Shown: in pieces, positions 12,762-22,693 of the stretch
Position numbering within the stretch: position 1 is the first letter of the stretch
Layout of the letters: each line of letters opens with the position of its first letter
Assembly (NCBI GenBank): GCA_028752905.1
Contig: JAQNBH010000014.1
Coordinates: forward strand, 20,280,990-20,344,989
Origin: Cladorhizidae sp. MBARI D1340-BT2
Lineage: Eukaryota > Porifera > Demospongiae > Poecilosclerida > Cladorhizidae
Direction: 5' to 3'
DNA: 64,000 bases
Notes under the pieces: model-generated
Databases searched by the model: none
Seen by the model: only the letters and a program-made list of their open reading frames with translations
Told to the model about the DNA's origin: nothing
Program-made: the position numbers and the translations under genes

Positions 12762-13860
12762 AGATCAAGTAGCAGAAAAAGGCAAAAATCAGGAGCAGAG
12801 AAGAAATGGGGAGTTATACGTGCTAAACGAAGGAAGATCAGCGACAGACATCATTCAGTGATTGATCTGACAGAACATGCTGATAGTGTCTCTGAATATG
12901 AAAATCAGGAAAATTCTTCCTGGACTCAAATTGGAAATGTACATCTCTCTCAAGAAGATAGGTAAAAATGACTAATAGCACATAAGTTTTTTTAATACTT
13001 ATATTATCACTATTCAGAAGAATTCTTCAGACTGACACAGAATGGGTGACAGATGACATCATTAATGCCACCATGATTTTATTGCAGCAGAGATATGTAG
13101 TGCCAGGACTTCAAAATGTTGTACATGGCAATACACTTTCGTATGATATAGTTGGAAGATCTGAGTTTGTTCAAGTTCTTAACTCAGCTAACAATCACTG
13201 GTTAACCGTGTCAACCATAGGCTGTCCATACTCTCACGTTGAGGTATATGATAGCTTCTACTCAGACATGCCCAAGTCAACAAAGGAGCAAATCTGTGCT
13301 CTGCTTTCATCAACAGAACCTAGTATTCAGTTGGACTATGCTAACGTTCAACGTCAAACCAACAACTTCGATTGTGGCCTCTACGCACTTGCATTTTGTA
13401 CACTGGTTAGATTTATTGAAATTAATATCAATAAAAAAAATTTAACTTTGAATTTCCTTTATAAACAGGTCAAGATCCGCGATGGCTTCATTTTGACAAT
13501 GCAAAAATGCTCCATCACTTACTGGAGAGCTTAGAGAAGGGATGGATTGAACCATTTCCTAGCAAGACAAGAGCTACAAAGAAGAGAAGTACAAGGAAGG
13601 ATAAAATTGCAATATATTGCACATGCCGTACACAAGAAGAAGGAAAGATGCTCGAGTGTTTCAAATGTACTGAGTGGTTTCATGAAGATTGTCTGAAGGT
13701 ATTTTTAACAGTACCATGTGAACTTAAATAGTAAATGTGTGTATTGCCAATTGCACATGCATGTGATTTAATTTCCATCTGCAGAATGTAACACAAAAAG
13801 CTTGGACTGACCCACAATTTGAATGGTGTTGTGACAAGTGTATTACTAGAGAAGGACAGG
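12762..13860 (+). CDS. Ulp1-like (C48) cysteine protease plus PHD finger, Ginger gene
   Basis: Exons at about 12762-12961, 13019-13406, 13469-13698 and 13786-13860 have GT-AG borders. The protease domain shows catalytic His in NNHWLTVS, Asp in VYDSFY, a Gln in NVQRQTNNFD and the nucleophilic Cys in NNFDCGLYA. The next exons give a Cys4-His-Cys3 PHD finger, ICTCR-like CTCRTQEEGKMLECFKC, then WFHEDC and EWCCDKC across an intron. It probably continues the same transcript as the integrase. Ulp1-like domains are known in Ginger1 transposons, and their role there is not established. The catalytic residues are intact here, unlike in the integrase. Confidence 0.75.
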
Positions 13861-14028
13861 TAAAAGCAATGCATGGCACAATAATATACCTCCTGTCACT
13901 TACAATTTCACTAACACAATATCGAAATCTGACCATCTTGAGCTATGACAAGTCACCACACAATTCTGAAATCAAGTTTGTTTGTTTTTTATTTTCATCT
14001 GTGATTGAAGCTGTATTTGCATTATTTA

Positions 14029-15228
14029 GACTATTTCCCGCCACAAAGTACAAAGGATCATCAAGAATGAATTGAAGCACAAGTTTGAGGCATACGACAA
14101 TGAGAATGGGCTGCAAGAAGAAGAGAATGCATCACTGGATGAAAAGAAAGGTCTGGATGAAGAGTATGGCTCATGGGAAGAGCAAGAGCAAGTAAAGCAG
14201 CCTAAATATCAATCCATCCCGGTATGTACATGACACAATCTGTACTCGAGAACATCATAATACATGATATGAATTATGGATGCATGAACTTGCCATGCAC
14301 TAGCACTATCATAGTTTACACATGCAATCATAAATGTAATTAATGACACGCTTTAATTAGCTATCATTCATTATACTTAAGTTATACATTAAATTATGTC
14401 TATATTTTGTCACAGAATGATAGATGTGAGGAGGGAAAGGAAGAAGACAGACTACATAAAATACACTTCCCACCATTCAGGAAAGAAATGAGAGAAACCC
14501 TTATGAATGGAACGGAACTGTCGTGTAACCACATCAACCTTGCTCAGAGAATGCTAGCAGTCCAGTTTCCAACAATGCATGGCTTGCAATGTCCTCTTAA
14601 TCTCTCGCCAATCAACGAGTTAAGTCAAAAGTGTCTCCAGATACATCTTGTGGATGGTGATCACTGGATCACGTCAAGCTCTCTTGGACAGGAGATAACT
14701 GTGTATGACAGCTATATCCATGGCCCTATGCGTGCAATGCTTGAACAGCAACTTGCCCTCATCTACAAGTCACAAATAATGATAGAAGAGGATGGTGATG
14801 AAATCACTCCTGAACTGGTAGTGAACTTACCAACTGTGCAGAAACAGCACAGCATTGAAAACAGTGGCATATTTGCAATTGCTTTTTCGGTTCATTTTGC
14901 TTTAGGGGATGACTTAGAGCACCTCATTTTCGACCATTTACAGATGCGTAACCACCTGAGGATGTGTTTCCATTGGAAAAAATTCAAGCCACTTCCACAT
15001 AGGAAGGTTATGTCCATTCCATGAAATGAGGCATCAAATCGTCTACCTTTTCATCAAATCTTGCTATGTGTGTGTTTAAAACCAATTTCCTGTGGTGAAG
15101 TGAGAGAATGTAATGAGTGTGGAGAAGTTTATCATGCCAAATGTGTAATATTTACGAACAAACAAGATACAGATGAATGGGTTTGCATCAATTGCAACAG
15201 TTGGCTATTAATAATTCATTATGACTAA
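14029..15228 (+). CDS. Second, degenerate C48-like domain and second PHD finger
   Basis: An exon at 14029-14221 encodes a charged linker. After an intron (gtatgt donor), 14416-15024 encodes a second protease-like domain with GDHWITSS (His) and VYDSYIHG (Asp). The position of the nucleophile reads IENSGIFAIAF, Ser in place of Cys. A further Cys-rich stretch at 15061-15228 (CGEVRECNECGEVYHAKC, then DEWVCINC) is a PHD finger ending in TAA at 15226. Together with the upstream exons this makes a duplicated protease-PHD arrangement in which the second protease copy should be inactive. Whether the two parts are joined in one mRNA is inference. Confidence 0.6.
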
Positions 15229-15436
15229 CATATTACAAATTACAATAATTATTTCTACCATACTCACAGTTAGCTAGCTATATCAATTTTTCCCTAACTA
15301 ATAATTCATGTATTTTATTATGACTAACTTATAATATTTCTACCATACTCAGTTTATGGCAGTTTTTGCTTTAGAAACAATTAGTATACCATGTCCTTAT
15401 CTATGAGACTTGCTGTAAGACTTTCAGGTTGGTTGA

Positions 15437-15570
15437 AGTCACCCAAGAATACCATACTGTATGATGTGCTTGTGTTTATACAGGACACCCAAGAATACCA
15501 TATTGTATGATGTGCTTGTGTTTATACAGGACACCCAAGAATACCATACTGTATGATGTGCTTGTGTTTA
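15437..15570. repeat. Three direct repeats, about 53 bp
   Basis: Unit contains cacccaagaataccatactg, then tatgatgtgcttgtg. Three near-identical head-to-tail copies lie in the Ginger 3' region. No coding role seen. Confidence 0.85.
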
Positions 15571-15680
15571 CAATGGTTTTACAGTACAGACTTTTGTGAT
15601 GCTTATAATGATTGTAGAAAAGATGGAAGTCTGTACTGAAGGAATGCAAGTAAGTTCTACAGGCACCCAAGATTAATTTA

Positions 15681-15965
15681 TTAGTAAAGTATTAGAAGTT
15701 GGGAGTTGCTGCATGGACATGAGAAATGGGAAGTACATGTACTTTTTGCATCAAAGTTTGAGATGAAGTGTGCCCATAAAAATTCTTTGAGGTCTTTCTT
15801 GATACTGCACAAGGAATGATTGATGTTTATAGGTGGAAGGGCATTCCAGAGACGGGGAAGTCTGTTGAAGTACCAATGTCTGGACTGGTTCGTGAGTGAT
15901 CTTGCATGGCATAGCTTTGATGAGCTACGTATATAGAAGATCTGGTTGAGCTCTTCAGGAAACAT
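15681..15965 (-). mobile_element. LINE (jockey/CR1-like) C-terminal fragment
   Basis: The frame reads WYFNRLPRLWNALPPI, then IKKDLKEFLWAHF and CTSHFSCPC. This is the conserved C-terminal tail of jockey/CR1-type reverse transcriptase polyproteins. Only about 90 codons remain and there is no start. It is a 5'-truncated LINE copy in the Ginger element's 3' non-coding region. Confidence 0.65.
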
Positions 15966-16044
15966 AGTTTTTCATATTAAAGTTTGGTGTGGTATTCTTG
16001 ATTGATTTGATAAAAAACAGGATGTCCTGCAGCTTCTTACACTA

Positions 16045-16176
16045 ACAGCGACACTATATCCTAGCTGCGACAAAATATCCTAGGATATTATGTCGCTTTA
16101 ACTGACGAGCGACAGAATCTCCCAGGATATTTAGTCGCCGCAACAGAATCTCCTAGCGACAAAATATCCTGTGACA
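16045..16176 (-). repeat. Right terminal inverted region of Ginger element
   Basis: Inverted match to 10358-10490, with several copies of gcgacaaaatatcctaggat. It ends tcctgtgaca next to ccgg and 28S. Confidence 0.75.
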
Positions 16177-16290
16177 CCGGCGTGATCCAACTTGGCAATT
16201 TCTGGGCCCTTGCAGACGACTTGAATAGGAAGGGGTATTGTAAGTGGTTGAGTAGCCTTGCTGCTACGATCCGCATAGAGTAGGCCTTGA
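16177..16290 (+). rRNA. 28S rRNA 3' terminal segment
   Basis: Begins ccggcgtgatccaacttgg. It contains gacttgaataggaaggggta, ttgtaagtggttgagtagcc and ctgctacgatccgcatagag, matching the end of metazoan 28S and the uninterrupted copy at 43403-43520. It is separated from the rest of 28S by the Ginger insertion. Confidence 0.85.
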
Positions 16291-16560
16291 TTTTCCTAAA
16301 GATCTTTTTTCTTTTTTCCATTTTCCTTCCATTCCCGCCACCCTTTTTCTTTGGGCCATACGTGTCCTCGCAGCACAAAATGTCTGCAACATTTAGGCAA
16401 GAGAGGTGGAAAAGAAGAGCGGTAAAAAAACAAGCGTCGCTGGTAGACTCAACTCAAAGCACTGGCTATTCGACAAGTTCGTAGGCAGTGTGAGAAAGAA
16501 AGAAAGAAAGAAGAAGAAAAGGGGGAAAAAGGGGGGGGGGGGGGGAGGCCCTTTATGTGA
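16291..16560 (+). repeat. rDNA intergenic spacer start, purine-rich (copy 1)
   Basis: After the 28S end comes cctaaagatcttttttc, then a gaggtggaaaagaagagc block, ttcgtaggcagtg and an aagaaagaaag/G-run tract. The same order recurs at 43500-43990 and 56270-56600, so this is a conserved spacer rather than chance. Confidence 0.75.
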
Positions 16561-17149
16561 CCCGATTTCACCTATACGCGGATTTTATATTTTTATGACA
16601 TAATCACATATCATACCTAAAGATATCCTAAAATTTTGAAACCGTAACCTTTGAGAAACATTTGCTGGCGCTGTTATTGGGAAATTGCATCCTTATCAGG
16701 CGCGTGCGAGATGAAGCCGTAATCTTCCGTAAATTGGGATGCCACGAGGCGAGCTGGAGTTCAGTGGATGAAGACTTGAAGCGGTGAGTAGTAAGACTGG
16801 ATAGTATAGGAGTTGTATAAGGTCTAGGAAAAGTTCAGAGAGTTGATAAGCTATGTTTGGTATCCTTTCTTAGGCAGTTCGCGTTGCAAGAGAGTGAACT
16901 TTTAGATTCTCAACTTACATAGCTAGCGCTGCTAAATCAAGTTGAGAATCAAGTAATTTCACCTCTTGTGTTGGTAGTTAGCTGCTAGCTAAACATGTTG
17001 GTTACATTTTGGCATAAATTTTGAGTTGATGTTTGCTGTTATAATACTGTGGCTAGCTGTAATGTACCAAAAATATAGTTATGTCTGACATCATCTTTTA
17101 GGTGATGGTGTGGTGCTGGTGGTGTGAGTGCTAGTGAGAGGGATGATGG
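16561..17149. other. No recognised feature
   Basis: Non-coding sequence between the rDNA spacer and the transposon-type pseudogene. No repeat or RNA was recognised. Confidence 0.4.
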
Positions 17150-17169
17150 TTGGAGGTGGAAGAGAAGGA

Positions 17170-19960
17170 TCAGGACAAACAATATCCTGACAGTGAAGGG
17201 GGCAAAATTCCCCGATCTTTAGCGAAAAGATATTGCTTTCTTTCAGTAGAAAGCACCTCTGGCCTTAGTATTGCTGGGCCTTCATGTACTGATGGCTTCC
17301 AGTTCTGGTGGTGCTGGACAAGAAGAGGTATGTTTCTCTCGTTGCTGTCTGACATGTCCTTAACCACAGCAACCCCAGCTGCATGCGAGGTAAACACCAA
17401 GTGGTGTAATGTTTTTATGCCATGGAAAGAATTTCCCCTGAAGTGGTCTGACCAGTTAGACTGTGGAACTAATATCGTCCTATTGTCTCCCCACCAACTG
17501 AGCGCATGGTTGACATCTGCCGAGGTGTTGACCACATTTTCTATATCTGCCAAGCACCCGATCTTGGTTCTCCTAAATCTCTGCTTTAGCAAGCCGAAGC
17601 ACCAGTCTGGGGCGAACTTCGTATGCCCAACCAGCATGAATGATATCTCGATCTTGAGGTTGAGTTGGGCCATAACACTCTATGATAAATACTGCATCAT
17701 AAAGCGGTTTTTGTTCTGGCCTGAACAATTGTCTGCATGGAGGTTGATGTTTATTTCTCCTAAATTATGGTTGTTGACGAAGTGGTGGAGGAGGCAGTTT
17801 GTGTGCCCTTGCCAATGCTATGAGGTAGTTGACCTGTGTAGATATTAAAAGATTTCACTTCTTCTGTATAATGGTCTTATATAGAGCCCACCTGCCGTGG
17901 TATTGCCTCACAACAAATACCGAATATGCCACTCTTCCTTGGTGTCCGGAAATACATGGGTCCTGGCTGATGGGGGTCAGAAGGATAGTGTACCTGGTGC
18001 ACAAGTGTTCGACCGGACCATTTTTTAAATTAACCAAAACACTTGGTTGCCAGCTCCGTAGATTCTGTATGGACTTGATATTTAGCTCAAAAGATAGGTC
18101 TCTCTGTGTGCTCTCTTTTGATACTAAAATATTTTTCATAGGTATAACGATAGCCAAGTTAATGAGCTAAAGTGGGGGAACTTCAAAACCTGAATGCCTG
18201 GTTTTGCCACAAAATATCTCCAGATTGCAAAGTGTTAACAAGCATCTGTGGCTAGAGAAAGCCTTACTCTACACAAGTGTTTTCATTAGGCGTTAAAACA
18301 CAAGTACTCACACAAGTACTCAGTTAAGCGCGTGGGTGGAGAATGAGTTTTATTGATTATTTTTTCCACCCACCTGCTTGACCACATACTTAGATTTTAA
18401 GTCACAGGTAACTGTCACATCCACGATGTCATCTGGCCCAGCACTATGGAAGTGATTGAGGTAGGTGGAAGCTTGTCTGTGGCTATCCCTTGCTTGGTAA
18501 TAACAAAATCATGCAGCCGTTTGTTATGTTCAGTCAATGAGCCTGTAGCCAGTCATCTCTTGTAGAGAATCAGGCACACAATGCTCAGGCTGAAAGCTGG
18601 AACTAGCCCCTGGCTCCTCAATCTCGGCATTTTCTTTGTTCCCAGTTCCCAGTGGACCGTAACTTCGAGAGCGCCAGCTTCTTGCTGCTAGCAGTCACCA
18701 CTGGGGAAGGAAAGATGGAAGAGCTTCAGGTTTTTCTGGGTGAGCTTCCCCTCTTCCCTTGAAACCCGTAGTCTTCCTCTTACGTTAGGTACGTTGCTTC
18801 CGCTTACCTTTTCTAGAAGACATAACTTATTACTTGTAGCTAAAAACTGCTGAGTGTACAACATGCGCTAGGTGCAGTTTTAATTCCAGTAGCTGCGCAG
18901 TTTCTATGAATACCTTCAGCTTTAAAAAGGCTTAATTTTGGTATGTGTAGAAGCCACCAGGTACAAATGGTCGTAAAATTATGCAGGGATGAAACTTCTG
19001 TTAGCATTAGGTTAGTTTCTTGCCTTCTTGGTGCAATCTTTGTCAAGGAATCATTGAAGTAGCATGCATAAAAACCCTCATAACTTCAGAATGGACCATT
19101 CAAATTCTACCAAACTTGATAAACAGCAAGTTCTTTTGTGTACTACAATCTGAGTTTAAAAAAAGTAAAGAAGTGATTTTTTGGTTGAAATTCACCTATA
19201 GTTCCCCCTGTGAAGTTCTCCCCGTGACTGGGGACAAAGTAGGAAACCTGTTGGGCAAAATCAAAGCTGTAGTGCGTTGTGATTTTGTTGCAGGCGGGTG
19301 GGAGACGGGCATCAAAAGTGGGAAGGGCCAAACCACGATCTGTGAAGGTGATCTTGAGGGTGTCCTTAGCAGACTGGACTTGGCCTTTGGTTAGCTCCTA
19401 GCCTTTGTAGCCAGCTCCAGGTGAGCCTCGGACCGCCTTGTTGTGAATGGCATAACTTATATTAATCATTACATGTGTTGCTAATCTTACCTCCGATTTC
19501 TCCTCTTCAGGAGTGTTTGTTTCTCTCATGATTGCCCACTGTTTTGTTTGCTCACCCAGCACAGCTCAGACATTGGCTTCATGACGGGTGTCAGCTTCCG
19601 CCATAGGGTGCAGAAGTGGTGTACTCGACTGCTCGCAGCCCTGATTCATCAAATGATGTCTTGTACACGCTCCAAACAGCCTACCAAGGGAAAGCAAAGT
19701 GACTATGTATGTAAAATTGAGTGTGTATAGTTGTTTATACCTTCTTGGTAGTGTTGGATAAGAGTAGCTGAAGATCGTCTCTTTTTTACCCTGGTATGTG
19801 CCCCGGCAACAGAATTGCATGGATCTCAGAGTAATTGTTGAGGAACCGTTGAGGAACCGAACGACATTCTTGATCTCTACAAAAGACAGTGCATGGTGTG
19901 GCTTCCTCTTGTAGTTGCCATGTTGTCTAGTTGTCAGTCCCACAGCAATCTAGTGCACTT
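17170..19960 (-). pseudogene. Transposon-type DUF7869-like gene, broken, multi-exon
   Basis: Exon-like blocks on the minus strand read, in order, RKPHHALSFVEIKNVVRFLN and YSEIHAILLPGHIPG (19740-19960), TTFCTLWRKLTPVMKPMSEL (19560-19690), HYSFDFAQQV (about 19250), LHHFVNNHNLGE and LHADNCSGQNKNRF (17700-17800), and GHTKFAPDWCFGLLKQ then PSWKPS-like NWKPSVHEG (17170-17673). This is a large family of repetitive proteins in aquatic invertebrates, usually annotated with DUF7869. The family name is from memory; its function is unknown. In-frame stops (after HIPG and after MQYLS) and frame changes show decay. Plus-strand ORFs over the same region are shadows. Introns at about 17.86-19.14 kb hold nothing recognised. 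Confidence 0.6.
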
Positions 19961-20282
19961 TCAGTGCCTTAAATCTGTCAGTTCCTGGAGAGTTTGGGGA
20001 GTTTGGGTAAAAATTGTTGTAATATTATTTTTGCACGGTACTCGTGTGACCTTGTATTTACCAACATCATGCAGCATCAAAAAGGTGACTTTACAGATGT
20101 GCATACCGTTGTGAAATAAGGCCAACCTAGACTTCTGCTGTGGTATATACTATCACATGGTCCGATCTCTTCCCTACCATGTCCTCATCATAAATATTTG
20201 CCATTATTTGCCCCAGGATTGCCATATCCAGCTGTTTCCTGCTCATGGATGCACACTGGTTTTGAACGTCTTGATAGTGCTT
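19961..20282. other. No recognised feature
   Basis: Sequence between the pseudogene 5' end and the second 28S fragment. No gene or repeat seen. Confidence 0.4.
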
Positions 20283-20416
20283 GCACAGGGATAACTGGGT
20301 TGTGGCAGCCAGGCGTTCATAGCGACGTTTCTTTTAATCCTTCGAGGTCGGCTCTTCCTATTATTGTGATGCGGAATTCACCACGTGTCGGATTGTTCAC
20401 CCGCTAACAGGGAACA

Positions 20417-20448
<32 letters not shown>

Positions 20449-20471
20449 CGTCGTGAGACAGGTTGTCATTG
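20283..20471 (+). rRNA. 28S rRNA fragment, left of hAT insertion
   Basis: Starts at cacagggataactgggttgt and runs through gcggaattcaccacg, gttcacccgctaacaggg and a short tandem duplication of cgtcgtgagacaggtt. It ends in cattg at the hAT border. It is closer to consensus 28S than the 9.9 kb copy but has lost about 25 bp before cattg. It is continued at 43142 beyond the hAT element. Confidence 0.88.
20467..20471 (+). repeat. Target-site duplication of hAT, left (CATTG)
   Basis: The five bases cattg directly precede cagggttgtat. The same five bases follow cacccctg at 43142-43146 and continue into 28S (gcaatagtaattcaac). hAT elements usually make 8-bp duplications, although 5-6-bp hAT subgroups are known. 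Confidence 0.65.
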
Positions 20472-20744
20472 CAGGGTTGTATACAGAAATTTTGCCAAGG
20501 GGGGGGGCGAACTTGAGATATGGAAAAATAAGGGGGGGCGGAGAGCCTGGATGGTGCGGAAAGGGGACGTGCACCCTGGGCTTCCGCGTGGAGTACGAAA
20601 GTGTTTTACCCACAGGTATTTTTGCAGTACTAACTGTATATATAGCTGCTACTTATGATGGCATGCACTTTTTCTAAAATCTTTAGTACAACATTCCATC
20701 TTAAATATTTGCTGAAGTTGCATGCTACGGCAATCAGCATATAT

Positions 20745-20868
20745 AGATTATTGTTTATTACTTTCATGTTTTTATTTCTTTTATTATTTTACGATATAGT
20801 TACTATAGAAATGTATCAACCAATAATGCATTACACAATAAATAAATTAAAAAATATAATTAGGGTTC
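20745..20868 (+). repeat. Flank segment duplicated on both sides of the 20-kb element
   Basis: The stretch attgtttattactttcatg through ataattagggtt recurs in the same orientation at 40845-40960. In both places it is directly followed by ctcacccttcgttcctg, the outer TIR sequence. Confidence 0.85.
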
Positions 20869-21990
20869 TCACCCTTCGTTCCTGTCCAATTTCTGAGAGT
20901 TTTGAACAGAAAAGTTGTTCCTGAATCCTGAATCCTGTATATTTGGTAAAGGAACGTCACAATTTCTTTTTCCTTGACAGTTATTGCCATTGTATTCAGG
21001 GGGTCAAGGTCTTTGGAAATTCGATCCACGATCAAGGGTAAAATGAAGGTTAAAGTAGATGACTGTAAAATCAAGGTTCAAGTAGATGATGAATGTTAAA
21101 ATATTCGAATAATAAAGGTTAAAGTAGATGAATGTTAAAATAGAGGTAACCCCCCAGTTAAAAATGAACAAGGAGGTCAAACAGAATGCAGGTTAAAAAA
21201 ATGTAAGATGAATGTTAAACTGACTACATGTTAGAATGAAGTTTAAATTCGAGAAGGAAGAGTGGCAAGAAGATTGTCTGTCTATGGGCTGTTTGCTGTC
21301 CTGTCGGGCGGGCATGCCTGATGTGTTAGAGTGTCTGTGTCGAATGGTGTGTTTATTGGTTTGGAGTGGCAGTTTTTAATTGGCACCTTTTTGGTAATTG
21401 ATTTTAAAATCGAGGTCTAATTTTTTGGTCCAATTTTTTCTTTTCTTTTTTCCCCCCCTCTTGCATGCCTGTCCCGTTTCCTGATTCAGGAATCAGGAAA
21501 CAGGAGGGCGACGATGCATGTGCTCCAACTTCCACGTGTTTTCCCCCCTTCCACTGTTGGGGTGTGTGTGTGTGTGTGTTTTTGTGGGACCGAGAGAAGA
21601 ATGGCAGTTGTCTTTCTGTCTGTCTGTCTGTCAGTCTGTGTACACTACTACTACTAACTAATACTACTACATACTATTGGAGGACTACATTTTGAGGACT
21701 TACATTTTGAGGACTAAATTTGAGGAGGTGCCTGTATCTTATCTAATCTGATCTATCTCTTTAATCTCTGGGGGGGCTTGGCCTGCCTGCCCTGCCTGCC
21801 TGCCTGCCTAGGCTGGTTGGTCTCCTGTGATGTGTGGGAATGTGGTTGTGTGTTTTTGGTTTTGTTTGTGTGTGTGTGTGTTGTTGTTTTTACTACGCAA
21901 ACTTACTTGTGACTCTGATTGGTGATCAGAGTAGGAAGGAGGGAACAACAAGGCATCATGAATGAGGGGAGGAGGAGCTCTTGGTTTTAG
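20869..21990 (+). repeat. Left terminal inverted repeat (about 1.12 kb)
   Basis: Matches the reverse complement of 39683-40805 almost base for base. It begins ctcacccttcgttcctgtcc and ends around gaggaggagctct. It contains three iterated 16-mers aggttaaagtagatga (21047, 21074 with one change, 21116), an 11-bp-stem hairpin at 21476-21501 (gtttcctgatt, 4-nt loop, aatcaggaaac), TG-runs and a tgcc repeat. Short ORFs within it appear in both copies and are not considered genes. Confidence 0.93.
21047..21131 (+). promoter_or_regulatory. Iteron-like repeats in left TIR
   Basis: Three copies of agg-tt-aaagtagatga at 21047-21062, 21074-21089 and 21116-21131, interleaved with gaatgttaaaat. By analogy with HUH-Rep replicons, these could be Rep-binding iterons. 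This is inference; the same array is present inverted in the right TIR. Confidence 0.4.
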
Positions 21991-22118
21991 GGTCAGCTGC
22001 CAAGACAAAGGGATTTATACTGGAAGTTATTATTGTTCATTATTCGGTTTATTTCTGCAGTTTGGGAGCGGTACTAAACAAGGCAAGTCTTTCCACTGTA
22101 AAGCAGTTTCTTATTATA

Positions 22119-22268
22119 ATGGATAAGCAATTTCTTGTTTGTCTGTTTATATTATTTATTCTTGTGATCATCGTGGGTTTGCTTTCCATTTTAATAGTGA
22201 AAGCCTTTTTGAAGAATAATCGACCAACAACACCTTCCTTCCTTCTCCAAGAAGTAAAAGCAACTTGA
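22119..22268 (+). CDS. Small single-pass membrane protein (49 aa)
   Basis: ATG at 22119 follows ttattataa. The product starts MDKQFLVCLFILFILVIIVG, with a hydrophobic segment over residues 5-32, then a basic KAFLKNNR and a short polar tail. The in-frame extension upstream to 21981 lacks an ATG context and runs into the TIR, so the internal ATG is chosen. It lies immediately inside the left TIR, 16 bp before a second small membrane ORF. Function unknown; small viral membrane proteins look like this. Confidence 0.5.
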   Translation: MDKQFLVCLFILFILVIIVGLLSILIVKAFLKNNRPTTPSFLLQEVKAT

Positions 22269-22284
22269 ATTTTAGTAAGAGACA

Positions 22285-22389
22285 ATGAAAGCCGAACTTA
22301 TTTGTATGTTAGATTTAATTTTACTGTTGTTGGTTATTAATTTAATATTTGTAGTGATTCTATACAGTCATGTTTTAAGACGTGCTTGA
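22285..22389 (+). CDS. Very small single-pass membrane protein (34 aa)
   Basis: ATG at 22285 within gacaatgaaa. The product is MKAELICMLDLILLLLVINL followed by a continued hydrophobic run and a basic end (HVLRRA), stop at 22387. Almost the whole protein is one membrane segment. It is tandem with the 49-aa membrane ORF and could be read from the same transcript. Its size makes the call tentative. Confidence 0.4.
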   Translation: MKAELICMLDLILLLLVINLIFVVILYSHVLRRA

Positions 22390-22526
22390 TCAATTTTTTG
22401 ATACATAAAAAACACATTTAAATGTTTTAAAATGCAAGTCTACTACTACTACTACCTCTATGCGTATCATAAAGTTATGTTTTTCAGTTTGAAGTCTTAG
22501 TCCATTTTCAGTTTGAAGTCTTTAGT

Positions 22527-22676
22527 TTAGTCCATTGCTTCTTCTTGTCCGTCGTCGTCTACCCTCTGTCTCTTAGACGGCACGGTGATATTTGTTTCTG
22601 TATTTTCGTTGGCAAGCATGGTTTGGTCTACTGTTGCATTTCCTGCTGACCTATATATATCCATGGCGTGTTTCAT
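22527..22676 (-). CDS. Small basic/acidic protein (49 aa)
   Basis: ATG at 22676 (MKHAMDIYRSAGNATV), stop at 22527. The C-terminal part PSKRQRVDDDGQEEAMD combines a short basic cluster resembling a nuclear localisation signal with an acidic tail. It begins 18 bp after the stop of the Cys-rich gene on the same strand and could be read from the same transcript, or be a frame-broken C-terminus of it. Function unknown. Confidence 0.4.
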   Translation of the reverse strand: MKHAMDIYRSAGNATVDQTMLANENTETNITVPSKRQRVDDDGQEEAMD

Positions 22677-22693
22677 TATCGGGGAGGTTTTGC

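Larger units (their letters stand above)
10358..16176 (+). mobile_element. Ginger-type DNA transposon in 28S
   Basis: About 5.8 kb bounded by inverted terminal regions that both begin TGTC and carry many copies of gcgacaaaatatcct in both orientations (10370-10490 and 16045-16170). The right end abuts ccgg (16177-16180) followed by 28S sequence. Ginger elements are known to prefer CCGG-like target duplications. The coding region holds a Gypsy-like integrase, a Ulp1-type protease and PHD fingers, the known Ginger1 combination. The left flank has lost the matching ccgg and about 20 bp of 28S, so the duplication is not intact. Confidence 0.8.

Noticed and set aside
17150..17848. 232-codon plus-strand ORF
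   Set aside because: Antisense shadow of the minus-strand DUF7869-like exons, which carry recognisable family motifs.
21465..21695. A 76-codon ORF present identically in both TIRs (also 39978-40208)
   Set aside because: Low-complexity translation of CT/TG-rich repeat DNA; it is duplicated only because it lies in the inverted repeats.
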